Below, piece after piece: positions 1 to 8,140 of a DNA stretch of 64,000 nucleotides. The notes beneath the pieces are model-generated. The model made no database searches. It had not been told where the DNA came from and saw nothing but the letters and a program-made list of their open reading frames with translations. Source of the DNA: JALYOC01 sp036675345. Its GTDB lineage: Bacteria > Myxococcota > Myxococcia > Myxococcales > Myxococcaceae. The position numbers and the translations under genes were made by a program. The stretch is taken from assembly GCA_036675345.1 (NCBI GenBank), contig JAKFFE010000017.1, positions 607,012 through 671,011 on the forward strand, given 5' to 3'. The stretch's first letter is position 1. Every line of letters starts with the position of its first letter.

Positions 1-544
1 CTGCGGGGGACACCCGGTACGGGGCCCGGGGCACCTTGAAGATCCGGATCTTCCCCGGGATGCCCTTGAGCTCGAAGGCGCCCACCTCCTGGGCGGGGAC
101 CTCCGCCTTGTTCATCGCCAGGTACACCGCCTCGGTGAAGTAGACCTCGCCCGCCTCGGCCAGGTGCTCCACCCGCGCGGCGATGTTCACCGGTTCGCCG
201 AACACGTCGTTGGAGTCCAGCCGCACCTCGCCCACGTTCACTGCCACCCTCAGGTCCAACCGCTCGAAGGGGGTGGCCAGCCGGTTGTGGTCCCACAGCC
301 GATCCTGGATCGCCGCGCAGCACAGCACCGCCTGGGTGGGCGACTCGAAGGTGACCAGGAAGCCGTCGCCGGTGGACTTGATCACCTTGCCCGAGAACGC
401 GCCGAACAGCGGACGGAGCAGCTCCGAATGGACCTGCAGCAGCCGCTGGTTCTGCTCCAGGGTCTGTTGACTGGTCCGCTCGGTGAACCCCTGGATGTCG
501 GTGAAGACGATGGCAAGGTTGGCGGTTTTCAAGGCAGCCGACAT
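1..544 (-). CDS. Class III adenylate/guanylate cyclase domain protein (partial, C-terminus outside window)
   Basis: The reading frame starts at the ATG at 544 and is still open at base 1, so only about 181 N-terminal residues are seen. They match the class III nucleotide cyclase catalytic domain: TDIQGFT near residue 15 with the first metal-binding Asp, KSTGDGF near 53 with the second Asp and the Lys that usually selects ATP, and VNIAAR near 112 with the transition-state Asn and Arg. The domain sits at the very N-terminus with no membrane segment before it, so a cytoplasmic cyclase is likely. Cyclic AMP is the likelier product because the Lys and an Asp in NDVFGEP are kept, but this is inference. 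It is divergent from the TPR gene at 601. Confidence 0.85.
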   Translation of the reverse strand, partial: MSAALKTANLAIVFTDIQGFTERTSQQTLEQNQRLLQVHSELLRPLFGAFSGKVIKSTGDGFLVTFESPTQAVLCCAAIQDRLWDHNRLATPFERLDLRVAVNVGEVRLDSNDVFGEPVNIAARVEHLAEAGEVYFTEAVYLAMNKAEVPAQEVGAFELKGIPGKIRIFKVPRAPYRVSPA

Positions 545-600
545 CCTACGGTCCCTTCCGCAGGTGACGAAGCCCGCCGAATGGATAGGGTGCGCCGAAG

Positions 601-1758
601 ATGGCAACCGAACCGTTGAAAGAGGCGTTCGCGGCCCTGGCCGCGGGCAACACCCAGCAGGCGGTGCAGCTGTTCTCCCAGGCGCTGGCCCACACGCCGG
701 AGAACCCCGAGGCGCTGCTGGGGTTGGCCCGGACCCACCTGGCCCGCCGGGCCCTGGAGGAGGCGCGCGCCCCCCTGGAGAAGCTGGTCTCCCTGGATCC
801 GAAGCAGACGGAGGCCAGGAGCCACCTGGCGATGCTGGACGCGCTGACCGGTGACGAGGAGGCGCTGCAGCAGCTGCGGACCCTCTCCGCGCGACCGAAC
901 GCCGGCTTCTATGAGCACTTCAACCTGGGGCTGGTGCTGGCCACCCTGGGCGAACTGCAGGACGCAGAACTGGCATTGGACCGGGCGATCACCGCCGAGC
1001 CGGCCAGCCTCCACGCGCTGATGGAGTCCGGACAGCTGGCGATGCGCCGCAAGGACCTGCCCCTGGCGGTGCGGCGCTTCCAGGCCGCCACGGTGCTGGC
1101 CGGGAAACGCTCCCTCCCCTACGCCCTGCTCTCCCGCGCCCACCACGCCAAGGGCGAACGGGGCAAGGCGCTGGCCGCGTTGGCGGAGGCGATCCGCCGC
1201 TCTCCCACCGAACGCCCCCTCTTCGAGGAGCTGTTCAAGCTGTGCATGGAGGCCGGCGCCACCAAGCAGGCCGCGGGCGCGGCGGCGGAGCTGCTGCGGC
1301 TGGATCCGAAGAACGCCGGCTATCTGGTGATGCAGGGAGAGGCGCTGCGGGTGGCCGGCCGCTGGGAGGAAGCGCGCAAGGCGTTCCTCTCCGCGCACGA
1401 GCTGGATCCGGACGGCTTTGCCCCCACCCTGGGATTGGGGCAGGTGGCGCGGGCCACCCGGGATCAGGAGCAGGCCAAGATCTGGCTGGAGCGTTCCCAC
1501 GCCACCGGAACCTCGGATCCCCGCCCCGCCCTGGAGCTGGGCGCGCTGCTGCTGGAGATGGGCCGGGAGAGCCACGCGGAGCGGGTGCTGATGAGCGCCT
1601 ACGCCCACCGCCCCGAGGATCCGCGCACCAATCTGCTGCTGGCCCGGACGCTGAAGACCACCGACCGTTCCCGCGCCATCGCCCACGCGCGCAAGGCGGC
1701 CAAGGCCACCGAGCCGGACCTCAAGGATCAGGCGGAGAGCCTGCTTCGGGAGCTGTAG
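601..1758 (+). CDS. TPR-repeat protein
   Basis: A 385-residue protein made almost entirely of tetratricopeptide-type helical pairs (repeated A-x3-A-x-P patterns about every 34 residues from residue 5 to 380). There is no signal peptide and no membrane segment, so it is probably a cytoplasmic scaffold. The start at 601 lies 57 bp from the divergent cyclase start, and the DUF4259 gene follows 22 bp downstream, suggesting cotranscription. Its partners are unknown. Confidence 0.85.
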   Translation: MATEPLKEAFAALAAGNTQQAVQLFSQALAHTPENPEALLGLARTHLARRALEEARAPLEKLVSLDPKQTEARSHLAMLDALTGDEEALQQLRTLSARPNAGFYEHFNLGLVLATLGELQDAELALDRAITAEPASLHALMESGQLAMRRKDLPLAVRRFQAATVLAGKRSLPYALLSRAHHAKGERGKALAALAEAIRRSPTERPLFEELFKLCMEAGATKQAAGAAAELLRLDPKNAGYLVMQGEALRVAGRWEEARKAFLSAHELDPDGFAPTLGLGQVARATRDQEQAKIWLERSHATGTSDPRPALELGALLLEMGRESHAERVLMSAYAHRPEDPRTNLLLARTLKTTDRSRAIAHARKAAKATEPDLKDQAESLLREL

Positions 1759-1779
1759 GCTCCAAGCAAGGAGGACCAC

Positions 1780-2190
1780 ATGGGTGCCTGGGGACATCTA
1801 GCCTTGGACAACGACAGCGCCGCCGACTGGGTCTACGACCTGGAGGGCCGGGAAGATCTCAGCCTGGTGGAGGCCGCACTCGCCTCCCTGGAGGAGGTCG
1901 GTGGCGAGTACCTGGAGCAGGACCTGGCCTGCGCCGCGCTGGCCGCCTGCGAGGTGCTGGCCCGCTTGCGCGGCAAGCCGGGACACCACAACGCCTACAC
2001 CCAGAAGGTCGACGCCTGGGTCGCCCAGCACCGTCTGCTCCCCTCCCCCGCGCTGCTCCAGCGCGCAGCCCGGGCGATCGAGAGGATCCTGGGCCAGGAG
2101 TCGGAGCTCAAGGAACTGTGGGAGGAGAGCGACGACGCCTCCGCCTGGCGCGCCGGAGTCGAGGACCTGAAGCTCCGGGCGACGGCCTAG
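1780..2190 (+). CDS. DUF4259 domain protein
   Basis: A 136-residue protein that opens with MGAWGHLALDNDSAADWVYD, the hallmark of the DUF4259 family (MGAWGxxxxDNDxAxDW). The family has no established function. A strong Shine-Dalgarno AAGGAGG sits 5 bases before the ATG. The rest is helical and acidic. The gene ends 3 bp before the convergent PilT-family gene, so no independent terminator is seen between them. Confidence 0.88.
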   Translation: MGAWGHLALDNDSAADWVYDLEGREDLSLVEAALASLEEVGGEYLEQDLACAALAACEVLARLRGKPGHHNAYTQKVDAWVAQHRLLPSPALLQRAARAIERILGQESELKELWEESDDASAWRAGVEDLKLRATA

Positions 2191-2193
2191 GCA

Positions 2194-3267
2194 TCAGTCG
2201 AAGTTCAGTGCCCGCTCGAAGTCGGTGGGATTGCTGGCCGCGGAGCGGGCGGTGTCCAGGGAGATCACCTGGGCGCGGTACAGCTCCGCCAGGTGCTGAT
2301 CGAAGGACTGCATCCCGTCCGAGCGGGACCGTTCGATCACGTCCTTCAGCCCGGCGGTGCGGGAGGCGTCAGCGATGTACTCCTGCACGCTCTTGTTCTG
2401 CCTCATCACCTCCACCGCCAGCACCCGTCCCTGCCCGGAGGCCTTGGGCAGCAGTCGCTGGGAGATCACCGCCTTGAGGTTGTCCGCCAGGCGCATCCGG
2501 ATGATCGGCTGCTCCTCCGCGGAAAACACCGACACCAGCCTGTTGATGGTCTTGGCGGCGTCGGTGGTGTGGACGGTGGACAGCACCAGGTGACCGGTCT
2601 CCGCCGCCTTGAGCGCGATGTCGATGGTCTCGGTGTCGCGCATCTCGCCCACCAGGATCACGTCCGGGTCCTGCCGCAGCGCCGCCCGCAGGGCGATGTT
2701 GAAGTTCTCGGTGTCGATCCCGATCTCCCGCTGGGACACCGAGGCGCGCTGGTTGTTGTGGATGAACTCGATCGGGTCCTCGATGGTGAGGATGTGCAGC
2801 GCCTCCCGCCTGTTGAGGAAGTCGATCATCGCCGCCAGGGTGGACGACTTGCCCGACCCGGTGGCGCCGGTGACCAGGATCAGCCCCCGGTCCTGCTGGG
2901 CGATCGTCTGCAGCACCTCCGGCAACCCCAGGCTCTCCAGTGTCGGAACCTGCTGGGCGATGATCCGCAGCACGCAGGAGAAGGAGCCTCGCTGCCGGTA
3001 GATGTTCACCCGGAAGCGGGAGGAGCCAGGCACCGAATACGAGGTGTCGTACTCCTGGATCATCTCGATCTGGTTTCGCACCAGCGCATCGCGGATGAAG
3101 TGCAGGGCGATGGACTTGGTCTCGGCCGGGGTGAGCTTCTCCCCCTTCAGCGGCCGCAGCGTCCCATTCACCCGATAGGTGGGCGTGTCCCCGGGGCGGA
3201 AGTGGATGTCCGAAGCGCCATTCTGAACGCCCACCGTCAGCAGCCGGTTCAACGCTTCAATTTCCAT
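2194..3267 (-). CDS. PilT/PilU-family type IV pilus retraction ATPase
   Basis: A 357-residue secretion-type hexameric ATPase of normal PilT/PilU length. It has an N-terminal PAS-like region (GASDIHFRPGDTPTYRVNG), Walker A GATGSGKSST, the Asp box EDPIEFIHNN, Walker B DVILVGEMRD and the His box STVHTT. These motors power pilus retraction and twitching. The AIRNLIRE motif found near the C-terminus of canonical PilT is not present; the equivalent stretch reads KDVIERSRSDGMQSFDQHL. This makes it a PilU-like or paralogous motor rather than certain PilT. No other pilus gene is in the window. Confidence 0.9.
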   Translation of the reverse strand: MEIEALNRLLTVGVQNGASDIHFRPGDTPTYRVNGTLRPLKGEKLTPAETKSIALHFIRDALVRNQIEMIQEYDTSYSVPGSSRFRVNIYRQRGSFSCVLRIIAQQVPTLESLGLPEVLQTIAQQDRGLILVTGATGSGKSSTLAAMIDFLNRREALHILTIEDPIEFIHNNQRASVSQREIGIDTENFNIALRAALRQDPDVILVGEMRDTETIDIALKAAETGHLVLSTVHTTDAAKTINRLVSVFSAEEQPIIRMRLADNLKAVISQRLLPKASGQGRVLAVEVMRQNKSVQEYIADASRTAGLKDVIERSRSDGMQSFDQHLAELYRAQVISLDTARSAASNPTDFERALNFD

Positions 3268-3338
3268 TGGCGGCGCAAACTAGCACCTGCACCTCGGCGC
3301 CCGCAGTGACTGCAGGAGGAGGCCGGCTGCACGCCTGG

Positions 3339-4130
3339 TCACAGCCGGGTGAGGTCTCCGCGCACACCGGCGGTGGCGAAGAACAGGTTGGCCCAGTTCT
3401 CGATGTTCCGGTTGGGCACCTCCGCCCCTCCCCCCAGCCAGCGCAGTCGCAGGAACGCGTCCAGCCCCGGACGCACCGGGGTGCCCACCGAAAGCGAGAC
3501 GTCGTACAGGGCGCCGGTGACGTCGGCGATCCCCAGACTGGAGGTGCCGTCCGCCTCCAGGGTGGTCCACAGCACCGGGTTGGGAATCCAGGTCAGCCGG
3601 GTCTTGAGCGCCACCACCAGCCCGATGTCGCGCTCCACCGCGAAACGGGAGTTCCCGGAGTCGACGCTGCGCAGCTCCACCGAGGCGTTGCGGACCTGCA
3701 GCGAGCCACCCACATCCCAGCGCAGGCGGTCCTGGAGGATCAGCCGGTACAGGTAGCTGCCCCGGTACCCATCGAACAGGTAGCGGTGGTCCACCACCTC
3801 CCCGGCGTTGAACCCCGTCCCCCGGAAGTCGAGGTCCCGCTCCAGGGTGACCCGGGTGGTCAAATCCAGCGGCGCGTAGAGGAAGAGCACCCGGTGGCGC
3901 TCGGCCAGCACCGCCTCCACCGACACCCGCATCCCGATGAACAGGTTGCGTCGTTGGCCCACCTCCTCCGCCGAATACAGCGTCCCGCTGGGTCCGTAGC
4001 GGTTGTCGTTCTGGACCACGAAGGCCGGGCCCATCTCCAGGTCCACGGTCAGCTCGTCCAGGCCAGGGACAAACCGGGTGGCTTCGGGAGAGGCAGTCAG
4101 GAGGACGGCAAGCACGGCAGGCAACAACAT
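3339..4130 (-). CDS. Predicted secreted outer-membrane beta-barrel protein
   Basis: 263 residues. I start at the ATG at 4130 because it has a GGAG ribosome site 8 bases upstream and gives a clean signal peptide (MLLPAVLAVLLTASPEA); a longer frame reaches 4187 but adds a charged leader. The mature part has alternating hydrophobic and polar strands rich in Arg, Tyr and Trp, as in outer-membrane barrels. I recognise no named family. It lies 71 bp upstream of the PilT-family gene on the same strand and could be cotranscribed with it. Confidence 0.65.
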   Translation of the reverse strand: MLLPAVLAVLLTASPEATRFVPGLDELTVDLEMGPAFVVQNDNRYGPSGTLYSAEEVGQRRNLFIGMRVSVEAVLAERHRVLFLYAPLDLTTRVTLERDLDFRGTGFNAGEVVDHRYLFDGYRGSYLYRLILQDRLRWDVGGSLQVRNASVELRSVDSGNSRFAVERDIGLVVALKTRLTWIPNPVLWTTLEADGTSSLGIADVTGALYDVSLSVGTPVRPGLDAFLRLRWLGGGAEVPNRNIENWANLFFATAGVRGDLTRL

Positions 4131-4327
4131 GAGGGATCTCCAATCGGTGTGGACTTCCCTACGGGCGACCCGGGAACCTGTTTCCACCCTCCGGAAGGTA
4201 GGGCCCGGCGAGGGCCGCCACTCCCCCCCCGGGGTCGCAGCGGGGCGTCGGCTGACCGACCCATCCCCACGGCCGCCGCACGAAGCGCCCCCGGCGGGGG
4301 AAGCGCACCTTGGACCGGAGGCAAACC

Positions 4328-4798
4328 ATGCGCGTGCTGCTTGGAGTCGATGGCTCCTTCCACTCGATGTACGCCGCCGAAGAGCTGTCGGTGCGGCGGT
4401 GGCCGGAGGACGTGATGTTCCGGGTGGTGTGCGCGGTCTCCGCCCCGGTGGCCTCCCCGGACCTGCTGGGGATGACCGAGCTGGCCTCCCAGGGAAGCAA
4501 GGTCGCGGCGAAGGAACACGCCGAACGGCTGGTGGCGCGGGTGGCGGACGTGCTGCGCGGACGCGGCTACACGGTGCAGCCCTACGTCCGCAACGGAGAT
4601 CCCCGGCCGGTGCTGGTCAACGAAGCGGAGAAGTGGAACGCGGATCTGCTGGTGGTCGGCTCCCACGGGGAGACCCGCCTCAAGCGGTTGCTGCTGGGGA
4701 GCGTGGCCGCCTATGTGGCCAGCCACGCCCCCTGTTCGGTGGAGATCATCCGGGAGAAGCCGCGCAGCCGCGGCGCCAAGGGATCCCGCTGGCGCTGA
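4328..4798 (+). CDS. Universal stress protein (UspA family, ATP-binding type)
   Basis: 156 residues. The ATG at 4328 is chosen over an upstream TTG at 4310 because GGAGG lies 6 bases before it and the protein then begins MRVLLGVDGS, the normal Usp first strand. The ATP motif G-2x-G-9x-G-S is complete in GSHGETRLKRLLLGS (near residues 120-134), so it should belong to the ATP-binding Usp class. Such proteins act in the cytoplasm in stress survival. It is divergent from the barrel gene across about 200 bp in which I see no clear promoter hexamers. Confidence 0.92.
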   Translation: MRVLLGVDGSFHSMYAAEELSVRRWPEDVMFRVVCAVSAPVASPDLLGMTELASQGSKVAAKEHAERLVARVADVLRGRGYTVQPYVRNGDPRPVLVNEAEKWNADLLVVGSHGETRLKRLLLGSVAAYVASHAPCSVEIIREKPRSRGAKGSRWR

Positions 4799-4866
4799 CT
4801 ACCGGAAGGCTCCAGCGCCCGGTCCCGCCTCCCGGACCGGCGCTCCCGCCCAACGGACTCCCCGGC

Positions 4867-5532
4867 TCAGCGCTTGGAACGTTTCAGCGGCCGCAGCTTC
4901 GTCTTGGCGGGGGGAGCCTGGAGCGCGGCGGCCTTCTCCTTGAGCCCGGCGCGCTCATACAGCTCGATCAACTTCCGCCGGCCCAGGGTGCTGCCCGGAT
5001 CCAGCGCCAGCAGCGCCTCCAGCTCCTGGATCGCCGTGTCCCGCCGGCCCTGGTTCTCCAACACCACCGCCAGTTGCACCCTCGCCACCGCCCAGTCCGG
5101 ACGTTCCCGCGCCAACCGGCGGTAGTGGTGTTCGGCGTGGAGCGGATCGCCCAGCCGCTCGTAGAGCGACGCGACCCGGAACCGGGCGTCGGGATGATCC
5201 GGCTTGACCACCAGCACCCGCTCCAGGCTCTTGGCGGCCTCCCACGGCTTGCCCTGCTCCTCCATCAGCGCCGCCCACAGCCAGTGCGGCCGCGGATCCT
5301 GGGGGGCCAGCACCCGCGCCGAGTCCAGGTGCAGCTGCGCCGACTGCAGTTGCTCTCCGGTCTTGAGCCGCAGCCGGGCCAGCTCCAGACGCAGCTCCAC
5401 CTGCCGGGGGGCCTTGAGAACCGCCGCCTCCAGCAGCTGGATCGCCTGCGCGTCCTGGCCGGCCGCCTCCAGGGAGAGGGCCTCCTCCAGGGGACCGGCA
5501 AGCAGCAGGGCACTGACGAGAACCGTCCACAT
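4867..5532 (-). CDS. Exported TPR-repeat protein
   Basis: 221 residues from the ATG at 5532, which follows a G-rich tract and gives a short signal-like start (MWTVLVSALLLAGP); an in-frame extension to 5616 has no support. At least four TPR units follow (residues 15-190), then a basic C-terminal tail. It probably acts in the periplasm or at the inner membrane. It is divergent from mutS2, with 84 bp between the starts. Confidence 0.75.
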   Translation of the reverse strand: MWTVLVSALLLAGPLEEALSLEAAGQDAQAIQLLEAAVLKAPRQVELRLELARLRLKTGEQLQSAQLHLDSARVLAPQDPRPHWLWAALMEEQGKPWEAAKSLERVLVVKPDHPDARFRVASLYERLGDPLHAEHHYRRLARERPDWAVARVQLAVVLENQGRRDTAIQELEALLALDPGSTLGRRKLIELYERAGLKEKAAALQAPPAKTKLRPLKRSKR

Positions 5533-5616
5533 CGGCCCCCCGTGATTAACAGAGGCCGCGCGATTGCCCCAACCTCTGCTTGACCCCACCTGCCTGCTCG
5601 CAGTTTGACCCTGCAA

Positions 5617-8022
5617 GTGAACCTCGCCCCCCGAACCCTGGAAGACCTCGCCTGGCAGGAGATCCTCTCCGCCCTCTCCTCACGTTGTCGCACCGAGGCA
5701 GGCAAGCAGCGCGCGGAGGCCCGGCCCTTCCTGGCCGCCCGCGCGGAGGTGGAGTCGGCGCTGACCGTGGTGGAGGAGGCGCGCAAGCTGGCCCAGGAGC
5801 AGTTCTCCTTCCCCTTCGGCGCGATGGCGGACGTGCGGCTGTTCGTCCCCCGCGCGGAGAAGGGCGGGATGCTGGAGCCCCGCGAGCTGATGGCGATCTC
5901 CCAGGTGCTGTTCGCCTTCTCCCGCTCCCGGGACGCCCTGCTGGAGCGCGAGCACGCTGTCCCCGCGCTGGCCGCGGTCAGCCGCCGGCTGCCGGACCGC
6001 GAGGACATCGCCCAGCGGATTGAACGCTGCTTCGAGTCCGACGGGACGATCTCGGATCGCGCCAGCCCGGCGCTGAAGGAGGCGCGCGATCGCACCCGGG
6101 GGCTGCACCGCAGCATCATGCAGCGGCTGGACAAGCTGCTCCACGATGAGAACTTCCTGCCCAACCTGCGCGAGCGCTACTACTCGGTCCGCAACGGCCG
6201 CTACGTGGTGCCGGTGCTCTCCTCCCACCAGGCGGCGGTGCCGGGGATCGTCCACAACGCCAGTCAGACCGGCCAGACCCTGTTCGTGGAACCGCAGGCG
6301 ATGGTCAGCCTGGGCAACGAGCTGGCGATCGCCGAGTCGCTGGTGCTGGAGGAGGAGCGGCGGCTGCTCCAGGAGCTGAGCGATCTGGTGGGCAAGAACG
6401 CCCTGGCGATCGAGGCCGGGATCGACGCCGCCGCGGAGCTGGACGAGGCGGAGGCCGCGGCCCGTCTGTGCGGAGACCTGGACGCCCACACCCCCCAGGT
6501 GCTGCCGGCCAACGGTGACGTGGACCTGACCCTGGTCCGGCATCCGCTGCTGGCGCTGCGTGGCCCGGAGGTGGTGGCCAACGACGTCCGGCTGACCGGC
6601 GAGTCGCGCTGCCTGGTGGTCTCCGGCCCCAACGCCGGCGGCAAGACTGTCACCCTCACCACGGTGGGCCTGTGCGCGCTGATGCTGCGGGCCGGCCTGC
6701 AGATCCCGGCCGCGCCCGGCTCGCGGATGCCGCTGTACCACACCATCCACTCCGCGGTCGGTGACGCCCAGGATCTCTCCCGCGGGCTCTCCACCTTCAG
6801 CGCCCACATCCTCGAGCTGCGGTCGATCGTGCTGGAGGCGGAGCCCGGCGGACTGGTGCTGATCGACGAGATCGCCGCCGACACCGATCCCCGGGAGGGC
6901 GCGGCGATCGCGGTGGCGGTACTGGAGGATCTGCTCACCCGAGGCGCGGTGGTGCTGGTCACCACCCACCTGGAGGAGATCAAGGCCCTGGCCCACCTTG
7001 ATCCGCGCTTCGTCAACGCCCGGGTGGGCTTCGACTCGCGGAAGATGACCCCCACCTACCGGCTGCAGATCGGCGCCTCCGGGGCCTCGTCGGCGATCGA
7101 TCTGGCGGCGCGGATGGGGCTGCCGGAACGGATCGTCCTCCGCTCCCGCGAGCTGGCGCAGAACTCCGGCGGCGCGCTGGCCAAGGCGCTGTCCGCCACC
7201 GAGGAGGACCGCCGGCAGCTGGCGCTGGAGCTGGACCGCGCCAAGGAGACCACCGCCGCCGCGGAGGTGGCTCGCGCCGCCGCCGAGGAGGAGCGGGTGT
7301 TGATGGAGTCCCGTCTCCGCGAGCAGGAGGTGGCCCACCGCGAGGCCTTGCACGTGGAGATGAAGAAGGCCCAGGAGCAGATGCGGGAGCTGCTCCAGGG
7401 CCTGCGCGAACAGGGTTCGGTGGACGCCACCCTCAAGGCGCAACGGGAGCTGGGGGAGAAGGTGGCCGCGGAGGAGCGCGAGCTGGCTGCCAGCCGCGCC
7501 GCCGCGCTGCGGGCCAAGCCGGAGAGCGCGCCCGCCGATCTGCGGGTGGGCGGTTGGGTCCACCACGTGGGCCTGGGCCGGGACGTGGAGTTGCTGGAGC
7601 TGGACGACGACGAGGCCCTGGTGGCCGCCGGCCCGCTGAAGATGCGGGTCCAGGTCCGCGAGCTGGCCCCGGCGCACAAGGGCAAGCCGGGGCAGAAGTT
7701 CCCCGCCTCCGGCACCGAGAAGAAGACCCAGGCCCTCTCCCGGGCCAAGGAGGCCGCCCCGGCGGAGGTCACCGCCGCCAACTTCCGCTGCGATATCCGA
7801 GGGATGCGCGGTGACGCGGCGATGCGCGAGGTGGAGCAGTTCCTGGATCGCATCTACCGCAGCGGAGAGGAGGCGGCGATCATCCTCCACGGACACGGCA
7901 CCGGCGCGCTCAAGCAGGTGATCCGTCAGTACCTGGCGGACTCGCCCTACGTGCGCAGCTACCGGCCCGGGCAGGGCCACGAGGGCGGCGACGGGGTGAC
8001 GGTGGTGGCGCTGAAGGTCTGA
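5617..8022 (+). CDS. mutS2: MutS2 family endonuclease / ribosome-collision ATPase
   Basis: About 801 residues. The order is MutS core helices, clamp, an ABC-type ATPase with Walker A GPNAGGKT near residue 340, Walker B LVLIDEIAADTDP and the STFSAH signature, a coiled coil (about 520-630), and a C-terminal Smr domain with CDIRGMRGDAA and HGHGTGALK near 760. MutS2 has no mismatch-recognition domain; family members suppress recombination or split collided ribosomes. The start is uncertain: a GTG at 5617 (MNLAPRTLEDLAW) fits homologues, while a TTG at 5605 adds four residues, and neither has a good ribosome site. Confidence 0.95.
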   Translation: MNLAPRTLEDLAWQEILSALSSRCRTEAGKQRAEARPFLAARAEVESALTVVEEARKLAQEQFSFPFGAMADVRLFVPRAEKGGMLEPRELMAISQVLFAFSRSRDALLEREHAVPALAAVSRRLPDREDIAQRIERCFESDGTISDRASPALKEARDRTRGLHRSIMQRLDKLLHDENFLPNLRERYYSVRNGRYVVPVLSSHQAAVPGIVHNASQTGQTLFVEPQAMVSLGNELAIAESLVLEEERRLLQELSDLVGKNALAIEAGIDAAAELDEAEAAARLCGDLDAHTPQVLPANGDVDLTLVRHPLLALRGPEVVANDVRLTGESRCLVVSGPNAGGKTVTLTTVGLCALMLRAGLQIPAAPGSRMPLYHTIHSAVGDAQDLSRGLSTFSAHILELRSIVLEAEPGGLVLIDEIAADTDPREGAAIAVAVLEDLLTRGAVVLVTTHLEEIKALAHLDPRFVNARVGFDSRKMTPTYRLQIGASGASSAIDLAARMGLPERIVLRSRELAQNSGGALAKALSATEEDRRQLALELDRAKETTAAAEVARAAAEEERVLMESRLREQEVAHREALHVEMKKAQEQMRELLQGLREQGSVDATLKAQRELGEKVAAEERELAASRAAALRAKPESAPADLRVGGWVHHVGLGRDVELLELDDDEALVAAGPLKMRVQVRELAPAHKGKPGQKFPASGTEKKTQALSRAKEAAPAEVTAANFRCDIRGMRGDAAMREVEQFLDRIYRSGEEAAIILHGHGTGALKQVIRQYLADSPYVRSYRPGQGHEGGDGVTVVALKV

Positions 8023-8037
8023 GGAGCGCCTGACCGG

Positions 8038-8072
8038 TCCGGGGCGCCACCCTGGAGATCAGCGGCCCCGGA
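8038..8072. terminator. GC-rich stem-loop between convergent mutS2 and rnr
   Basis: TCCGGGGC (8038-8045) pairs perfectly with GCCCCGGA (8065-8072) across a 19-base loop, 15 bp after the mutS2 stop. There is no T-run on either strand, so intrinsic termination is doubtful. The position between converging genes is the main support. Confidence 0.3.
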
Positions 8073-8140
8073 GATGCGGGTGAAAGCAAACCGGAGGGAG
8101 CCCTGGGCGCAACCATGGCCCTGAAGCTCCTCCCCGGTTG

